From assembly GCA_015494735.1 (NCBI GenBank), contig WGAQ01000028.1, positions 1 to 9,924 on the forward strand: a DNA stretch of 9,924 bases, in the 5' to 3' direction. Position 1 is the stretch's first letter; each line of letters starts with the position of its first letter. Made by a program: the position numbers and the translations under genes. This DNA is from Caldifarciminota bacterium. GTDB taxonomy: Bacteria; Hydrothermota; Hydrothermia; LBFQ01; DSFT01. Below, piece by piece: positions 6,765 to 9,924 of this stretch. Under the pieces are notes generated by a model, which saw only the letters and a program-made list of their open reading frames with translations, made no database searches and was not told the origin of the DNA.

Positions 6765-7150
6765 TATACCTTCCTCCTCTTGGGTGGCCTGCATCCATTA
6801 TGGGGAATGGGCGTTACATCCTTGATAGCATAGACGAATAGACCGGCGTTGGCGATGGTTCTTATGGCAGTCTCCCTTCCGGGACCGGGACCGGAAACCC
6901 TGACTTCCACCTTCTCTATGCCAGCAGCCCTGGCCATCTTGGCAGCCATCTCAGCAGCCTTGCTCGCAGCAAACGGGGTTCCTTTCCTGGTTCCTTTGAA
7001 TCCAGCCCTGCCACCACTGGACCACGCTATTACATTTCCCTCGAGGTCCGTGATGGTCACGATGGTATTGTTGAAAGTCGATTGAATGTAAACTATTCCA
7101 AGAGGCCCAACCTTCTTCTTGGTCTTCTTACTCTTCCTGGCCCTTGCCAT
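6764..7150 (-). CDS. rpsK: 30S ribosomal protein S11
   Basis: S11 shapes the 30S platform. The 128-residue protein shows GIVYIQSTFNNTIVTITDLEGNVIAWSS, GFKGTRKGTPFAAS, the VRVSGPGPGRETAIRTIANAGL signature and the C-terminal DVTPIPHNGCRPPKRRKV. Its ATG directly follows the rpsM TAA with no gap (TAAATG). AAGGG stands 5 nt from the start inside the rpsM end, which suggests translational coupling. Confidence 0.97.
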   Translation of the reverse strand: MARARKSKKTKKKVGPLGIVYIQSTFNNTIVTITDLEGNVIAWSSGGRAGFKGTRKGTPFAASKAAEMAAKMARAAGIEKVEVRVSGPGPGRETAIRTIANAGLFVYAIKDVTPIPHNGCRPPKRRKV

Positions 7151-7522
7151 TTATCCCTTCCTCCTTCTCTTGAAGATATTACCTCTCGGTCCCTTACGGG
7201 TCCTGGCATTATGACGGGTCCTCTGTCCCCTGACCGGAAGACCCAGCTTATGCCTTATTCCACGATAGCAGTTAATGTCAATAAGACGCTTGATATTCCT
7301 CTGTATCTCCGCCCTGAGCGCACCTTCCACCTTCAGGTTATCGATGTAGGATCTGAGACGGGCTATCTCTTCCTCGCTCAGGTCCTTCACCTTCTTATCC
7401 GGATCCACACCCGTTTCCGCAAGAATCTTCAACGAGAGAGGAATCCCAATACCAAAGATCCTGTCGAGGGCCACGAAAATCTTCTTGTTCTTCGGCAAAT
7501 CAACTCCTGCTATTCTCGCCAT
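7151..7522 (-). CDS. rpsM: 30S ribosomal protein S13
   Basis: S13 lies at the top of the 30S head and touches L5 and P-site tRNA. The 123-residue protein begins MARIAGVDLPKNKKI, has a GIGxxLSLKIL helix-turn region, the EEEIARLRSYI helix, and the C-terminal signature CYRGIRHKLGLPVRGQRTRHNARTRKGPRG with a basic tail. The segment IFGIGIPLSLKIL replaces the more common GIGxxxAxxI pattern, so the usual alanine is Leu. ATG 7522 has GGGAGG at about 6-nt spacing and lies 12 nt after rpmJ. Confidence 0.97.
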   Translation of the reverse strand: MARIAGVDLPKNKKIFVALDRIFGIGIPLSLKILAETGVDPDKKVKDLSEEEIARLRSYIDNLKVEGALRAEIQRNIKRLIDINCYRGIRHKLGLPVRGQRTRHNARTRKGPRGNIFKRRRKG

Positions 7523-7534
7523 AGTTTTCCTCCC

Positions 7535-7648
7535 TTAACCCTGCCTCTGCCTGTGCTTGGGGTTCTCACAGATAACCATAACCCTGCCCTTACGCTTAAT
7601 TATCCTGCACTTGGAGCACATTCTCTTCACGGATGCGCGCACTTTCAT
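7535..7648 (-). CDS. rpmJ: 50S ribosomal protein L36
   Basis: This 37-residue gene begins MKVRASVKRMCSKC and ends PKHRQRQG. L36 is the smallest 50S protein and holds a zinc-ribbon; the ligands C11, C14, C27 and H32 are all visible (C-x2-C-x12-C-x4-H), so this is the zinc-binding form. It is the first gene of the block. In many bacteria infA or secY/map precedes it, but here a PEBP gene does. There is no Shine-Dalgarno upstream of ATG 7648. Instead a perfect TATAAT lies 10 nt away, which points to a very short or absent 5' leader. Confidence 0.95.
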   Translation of the reverse strand: MKVRASVKRMCSKCRIIKRKGRVMVICENPKHRQRQG

Positions 7649-7658
7649 AATGCTGACA

Positions 7659-7664
7659 ATTATA
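7659..7664 (-). promoter_or_regulatory. -10 box of the ribosomal block promoter
   Basis: Minus-strand TATAAT, a perfect sigma-70-type -10, ends 10 nt before the rpmJ ATG. By usual spacing transcription would begin around 7651-7654, leaving about 3-6 nt of leader. The -35 position (7682-7687, 17-bp spacer) reads TAAAGG, a poor match. The upstream 7681-7730 is AT-rich. It is the only strong promoter-like element between the PEBP gene and rpmJ. Confidence 0.6.
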
Positions 7665-7741
7665 AAGCAGACAAATTCGCCCCTTTATGAATAAATCTCG
7701 TGAGTTGATAAAGTTTAAACCCCCTTAAAACGGCAGGTCCA

Positions 7742-8224
7742 TCACCTCTTATACAACCCCATTATCTCCCCTTTGGCCAGGACCCTGCCCTTCATCGCCC
7801 GCAGAACTTTCTCGGCAGGGGCTCCGGGGCGTACACCCAGATGCCTCACCGAAAGGGCATACACGGTTATGAAATACCTGTGCGGGGCGCTTCCGCGGGG
7901 AGGACATGGTCCCCTGTAGCCCCACTTCCCGAAGTCGTTCTTACCCTCCTTCCCTATGCTCTTTCCTTCTGGCAGTTCCGTAACATTCGGGGGAATATCG
8001 TACAGTATCCAGTGGAAGAAGGTTCCACCCGGAGCATCGGGGTCCCACATTATGACAGCATAACTCCTCGTTCCCCGGGGACCGGGTGTCCACTTAAGAT
8101 GAGGGGATACGTCCTTTCCGTCGCATGTGTACTTTGCGGGGATAAACTCTCCATTCTTAAAAGACCTGCTCGTCACGTGCAGGGTATCCACGCCTGAAAA
8201 CAAAAAAGGCACCAGTACTAACAT
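7742..8224 (-). CDS. PEBP-family protein (YbhB/YbcL type), probably exported
   Basis: The protein has the phosphatidylethanolamine-binding fold found in bacterial YbhB/YbcL proteins. Family motifs are FIPAKYTCDGKDVSPHLKW, the anion-pocket DPDAP (residues 61-65) followed by FFHWILYDIP, then GYRGPCPPRGSAPHRYFITVYAL (His115), and a C-terminal helix ending GEIMGLYKR. The physiological ligand in bacteria is generally unclear, so no reaction is assigned. A hydrophobic N-terminus (MLVLVPFLFSG), absent from short cytosolic members, suggests export, though it has no basic n-region. I choose ATG 8224 (160 residues): the upstream promoter's predicted transcription start coincides with it. A GTG at 8239 would add five residues but has no SD. 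It is divergent from the barrel gene. Confidence 0.88.
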   Translation of the reverse strand: MLVLVPFLFSGVDTLHVTSRSFKNGEFIPAKYTCDGKDVSPHLKWTPGPRGTRSYAVIMWDPDAPGGTFFHWILYDIPPNVTELPEGKSIGKEGKNDFGKWGYRGPCPPRGSAPHRYFITVYALSVRHLGVRPGAPAEKVLRAMKGRVLAKGEIMGLYKR

Positions 8225-8230
8225 ATTTAA

Positions 8231-8259
8231 ATTTTGCACCTTTTGCGAAAATATGTCAA
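8231..8259 (-). promoter_or_regulatory. Promoter of the PEBP gene, predicted leaderless
   Basis: A perfect -35 TTGACA (8254-8259) is followed after 17 bp by CAAAAT (8231-8236), four of six matches to TATAAT. The expected start, 7 nt past the -10, falls exactly on the A of ATG 8224. No usable SD lies before that ATG (AAGG is about 13 nt away), so leaderless translation is the simplest reading. Confidence 0.6.
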
Positions 8260-8273
8260 GTTTCCCCGGCAGT

Positions 8274-8305
8274 GCATGGACACACGGGGACCCGCTCCAT
8301 GCGGG
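8274..8305. repeat. Overlapping dyads in the divergent intergenic region
   Basis: GCATGGA at 8274-8280 and TCCATGC at 8296-8302 form a perfect 7-bp inverted repeat with a 15-nt centre. Inside it, CCCGC (8291-8295) and GCGGG (8301-8305) form a second stem with a TCCAT loop that excludes the first. The site is GC-rich, lies 15 bp upstream of the PEBP -35 box and about 70 bp before the barrel gene, and encodes nothing I can support. An operator for a dimeric regulator of the divergent pair is possible. Confidence 0.4.
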
Positions 8306-8375
8306 AAAGAGAATCGAGGATCCTTTGACCAGAATCTGCTCCCGGCATAAAGAGAGGGTATCTGGAGAAACCCAT

Positions 8376-8381
8376 TAAACT
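8376..8381 (+). promoter_or_regulatory. Candidate -10 box of the barrel gene
   Basis: TAAACT (four of six matches to TATAAT) ends 6 nt before ATG 8388, so the expected start is again the ATG itself. No -35 match is seen at 17 bp. An alternative, TTGACC (8325-8330) with TAAAGA (8348-8353), would give a leader of about 28 nt, but its GGAG is about 20 nt from the ATG, too far to act as an SD. Confidence 0.35.
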
Positions 8382-8387
8382 TATCCC

Positions 8388-9113
8388 ATGATTTATCTGA
8401 CGCCATTTCTCATAGGGACAATCGCAAGGCAGAGTGCCTTCGGCGATTTCTACGAACTGGTTCCGGACCCCTCAGAAAGGACTTATCTTCCCGCCTCCCA
8501 GATAGATTTCGATGGATTCGTGGAAGGAAGCAGGGATTACCTGTTCGTCACCTCCCCTCCGATGGGCGACTTCAACTTTTCCCTTTACACCCAGCCCGGT
8601 TTGACAGGAGCCGGAATCGGTTATCAAATAAAGTCCTTTGGAACGGGTATAAATCTCATGTACGATGGAGTGCAGACCATATATACCGCAGGACTGTCCT
8701 ACGAAAGCCGCAGAATCCGGATCGATGCTTCCTTTTACATAAAGGACACCGCAAAGGCTCTACTCAGACTCAGGTGGAATGCGATGGAACAGGCATCCAT
8801 CAACTTTCTCGCAGGCAATATAAACAACTCCATACTCGCTCTATCCATATCCTACGAACCCACTTCTCTAACCTTCCTTCACATGGGAATAGGGTACCTG
8901 AAAGACCAGACCCACATTTTCTCCATGGTGGAATTTCCCATACTGCGCAACTTTGTATTCCTGAGAGGCTCCTTCCAGCAGGGTCTGAAGAGCATGGACA
9001 GGAAGATTAACTTTGGTGCATCGCTGCGCATAGATAACCTGTCCGTGGATTACCTTCTGGATACGGGAGGCGGAAGCAGGCTGGACCTGCAGTACAAATT
9101 CAAGATATTCTGA
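8388..9113 (+). CDS. Outer-membrane beta-barrel protein, exact family unrecognised
   Basis: The 241-residue protein has a signal-like N-terminus (MIYLTPFLIG...SAFG-DF, possible cleavage near residue 19). It then shows many alternating hydrophobic/polar stretches of 8-12 residues separated by Gly/Asp/Asn turns, the pattern of transmembrane beta-strands, and it ends in an aromatic residue (...LQYKFKIF), the usual BAM-recognition feature. The last part, FGASLRIDNLSVDYLLDTGGGSRLDLQYKF, loosely resembles the end of PorV/UPF0164-type barrels, but I cannot confirm membership. Eight to twelve strands would fit the length. ATG 8388 is the only nearby start because an in-frame TAA lies at 8376-8378; it has no SD. 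The signal n-region lacks Lys/Arg, which is unusual. acpS follows 3 nt after the stop. Confidence 0.75.
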   Translation: MIYLTPFLIGTIARQSAFGDFYELVPDPSERTYLPASQIDFDGFVEGSRDYLFVTSPPMGDFNFSLYTQPGLTGAGIGYQIKSFGTGINLMYDGVQTIYTAGLSYESRRIRIDASFYIKDTAKALLRLRWNAMEQASINFLAGNINNSILALSISYEPTSLTFLHMGIGYLKDQTHIFSMVEFPILRNFVFLRGSFQQGLKSMDRKINFGASLRIDNLSVDYLLDTGGGSRLDLQYKFKIF

Positions 9114-9116
9114 AGG

Positions 9117-9488
9117 ATGCGGGTGGGCATAGACGTTATCGAGGTGGAGAGAGTTAAATCTGCCATCGAAAAGCACGGGGAGAGATTCCTCCGCAGGATA
9201 TTCACCGAAAGGGAGATAGATTATTGCTCCAGAAGGAAGAAACCATATCAGTCCTTCGCAGGGAGGTTCTCGGCAAAAGAGGCCGTTATGAAGGCCATCG
9301 GTACTGGACTCTCATCCGGAATCCGATGGAAGGATATAGAAATTCTGAACGACGAAAAGGGAAGGCCCTACGTGATTTTACATGGAAAGGCGAGGGAAAT
9401 GGTGAATAATCGGAAGGTGGACATTTCCATCAGCCACAGCGATACATGTGCTGCAGCAGTGTGCATAATCTACGGACAGGGGGAATAA
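9117..9488 (+). CDS. acpS: Holo-[acyl-carrier-protein] synthase
   Basis: AcpS transfers 4'-phosphopantetheine from CoA to apo-ACP, activating it for fatty-acid synthesis. The 123-residue protein has normal length and both metal-binding acids: D6 in VGIDVIEVERV and E55 in FAGRFSAKEAVMKAIGTG, 49 residues apart as in E. coli AcpS (D9 and E58). Also present are WKDIEILNDEKGRPYV and the C-terminal ISISHSDTCAAAVCII. ATG 9117 follows the barrel stop by 3 nt, with GAAGG touching it. A GTG at 9123 has better SD spacing but would leave too little sequence before the first beta strand, so the ATG is kept. It is probably co-transcribed with the barrel gene. The stop codon lies in the loop of a hairpin. 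Confidence 0.94.
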   Translation: MRVGIDVIEVERVKSAIEKHGERFLRRIFTEREIDYCSRRKKPYQSFAGRFSAKEAVMKAIGTGLSSGIRWKDIEILNDEKGRPYVILHGKAREMVNNRKVDISISHSDTCAAAVCIIYGQGE

Positions 9489-9495
9489 TCCCCCT
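9478..9495. terminator. Perfect hairpin between convergent acpS and CDGSH genes
   Basis: AGGGGGA (9478-9484) and TCCCCCT (9489-9495) pair perfectly over 7 bp with a 4-nt ATAA loop. The acpS TAA (9486-9488) is in the loop and the last stem base is part of the CDGSH stop. No T-tract follows on either strand. It most likely ends transcription from both sides, or protects both 3' ends. Confidence 0.55.
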
Positions 9496-9704
9496 CACTT
9501 CACATCTATAATCACTTCCGGAGCCTCGAATCCACAGCGTCCGTGGGAGCCATCGCAGAAGGGCTTATTCTTCGAGGATCCACACCTGCACAGGTAAATG
9601 GCTCCCTCCTTTACCACCTGAGAACCATCTTCTTTCTCTACAACGAATTTCTTCCCCTCCAGCTTTATCTCATAGGGCCCATTTTTCAGCCCTTTAATGA
9701 CCAT
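9495..9704 (-). CDS. CDGSH-type iron-sulfur protein
   Basis: This is a 69-residue single-domain protein. Residues 39-54 fit the CDGSH [2Fe-2S] motif exactly: C39-x-C41-x2-S44-x3-P48-x-C50-D51-G52-S53-H54, giving the three-Cys/one-His ligation known from mitoNEET-like proteins. Residues 1-35 form the beta-strand part (GPYEIKLEGKKFVVEKEDG) typical of short bacterial members. There is no membrane anchor or signal peptide, so it is cytosolic. ATG 9704 has AGGAGG at 7-nt spacing; the in-frame TTG at 9710 is rejected because it lies next to that SD. It starts 2 nt after the upstream PLP-enzyme gene and is surely co-transcribed with it. Electron or cluster transfer is likely; the partner is unknown. 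Confidence 0.9.
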   Translation of the reverse strand: MVIKGLKNGPYEIKLEGKKFVVEKEDGSQVVKEGAIYLCRCGSSKNKPFCDGSHGRCGFEAPEVIIDVK

Positions 9705-9706
9705 CT

Positions 9707-9924
9707 TCAAACCTCCTGTTTTCCGGCAATTTCCAGCATTTCTTTTCCGTAGTGGAATAAACCGGAGATGCCTCCCGTATGGATGAACAGGACTCTGCGG
9801 CCCAGCACCCCTTTTCGGGCCATGTCCATCAGGCCGTAAAATGCCTTCGCCGTGTAAACGGGATCGAGAAGGATGCCCTCAACGAGGGCCACGTGTTTTA
9901 TGGTTTCCACCACTTCCGGGGTGA
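9707..9924 (-). CDS. 3' end of a D-cysteine desulfhydrase / ACC-deaminase family PLP enzyme
   Basis: The frame is open to the window edge, so only about the last 72 residues are present. They carry the C-terminal signature of the PLP fold-type II group that includes D-cysteine desulfhydrase and 1-aminocyclopropane-1-carboxylate deaminase: EGILLDPVYTAKAFYGLMD and GRRVLFIHTGGISGLFHYG. The PLP lysine and substrate-selecting residues lie outside the window, so the two activities cannot be separated here. D-cysteine desulfhydrase yields pyruvate, ammonia and H2S. The stop (TGA, 9707-9709) is 2 nt from the CDGSH start, and the CDGSH SD is encoded in its last codons. Confidence 0.85.
   Translation of the reverse strand, partial: TPEVVETIKHVALVEGILLDPVYTAKAFYGLMDMARKGVLGRRVLFIHTGGISGLFHYGKEMLEIAGKQEV

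Noticed and set aside
6765..6794. Upstream ATG that would extend S4 by ten residues
   Set aside because: The added residues lie within rpsK, and MARYTGPRC is the standard S4 beginning with a good SD.
7082..7690. Plus-strand open frame of 202 codons opposite rpsM and rpmJ
   Set aside because: It is antisense to rpsM, rpmJ and the block promoter, with low-complexity shadow composition.
7713..7730. GTTTAAAC palindrome and TTTAA/TTAAA dyad between the PEBP gene and rpmJ
   Set aside because: The stem is five A/T pairs around a C-rich loop; too weak for a terminator and readily explained by AT-rich promoter DNA.
8325..8353. TTGACC with TAAAGA as a conventional promoter for the barrel gene
   Set aside because: The -10 matches only three of six bases and the resulting leader has no SD at usable distance; kept only as an alternative.
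9123..9125. GTG start for acpS, which has better SD spacing than ATG 9117
   Set aside because: It would leave only three residues before the catalytic Asp, less than the first beta strand of the family needs; the ATG is favoured though not proven.

Overview
The window is bacterial, densely coded, and almost entirely housekeeping. Its core is a minus-strand block from about 7648 down to 555. In transcription order it carries rpmJ, rpsM, rpsK, rpsD, rpoA, rplQ, a thioredoxin gene, rplM, rpsI, rpsB, tsf, pyrH and frr. These thirteen genes overlap or sit 0-38 nt apart, and nearly all internal starts have a clear AGGAGG-type Shine-Dalgarno (SD). The block joins three units that are separate operons in well-studied bacteria: the alpha operon (L36-S13-S11-S4-alpha-L17), L13-S9, and S2-EF-Ts-UMP kinase-RRF. 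Its products make the 30S and 50S subunits, RNA polymerase alpha, an elongation factor and the ribosome recycling factor, plus UMP kinase for pyrimidine nucleotides.

Left flank (1-554): the 3' part of an unrecognised plus-strand gene converges on frr across a small hairpin. Right flank (7649-9924): a secreted or lipid-facing PEBP/YbhB-type protein (minus strand) is divergent from an outer-membrane beta-barrel gene followed by acpS (plus strand). acpS then converges, across a perfect hairpin, on a small CDGSH iron-sulfur protein gene. That gene lies directly downstream of the 3' end of a D-cysteine desulfhydrase/ACC-deaminase-type gene cut by the window edge.

Organism: a diderm bacterium is suggested by the beta-barrel protein with a C-terminal aromatic residue. 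Heavy use of AGG/AGA and ATA codons, charged proteins and compact spacing are compatible with a thermophile. The barrel's C-terminus looks loosely like PorV/UPF0164 proteins, so an uncultured FCB- or WOR-3-like lineage is possible, but this is a weak inference.

The most unusual points are as follows. The RNA polymerase alpha C-terminal domain keeps its scaffold but lacks the usual DNA-contact residues. The three transcription-unit heads visible here (rpmJ, the PEBP gene and the barrel gene) lack an SD and have a -10-like box placed so that mRNA would be leaderless or nearly so, whereas most internal genes have strong SDs. S9 carries an N-terminal extension of about 40 residues with a second good start inside it. 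A thioredoxin gene is embedded in the ribosomal block. I found no mobile element, CRISPR array, tRNA or rRNA, and no convincing new multi-gene system. The only gene-free stretch of note is 8225-8387, which holds divergent promoters and a dyad.
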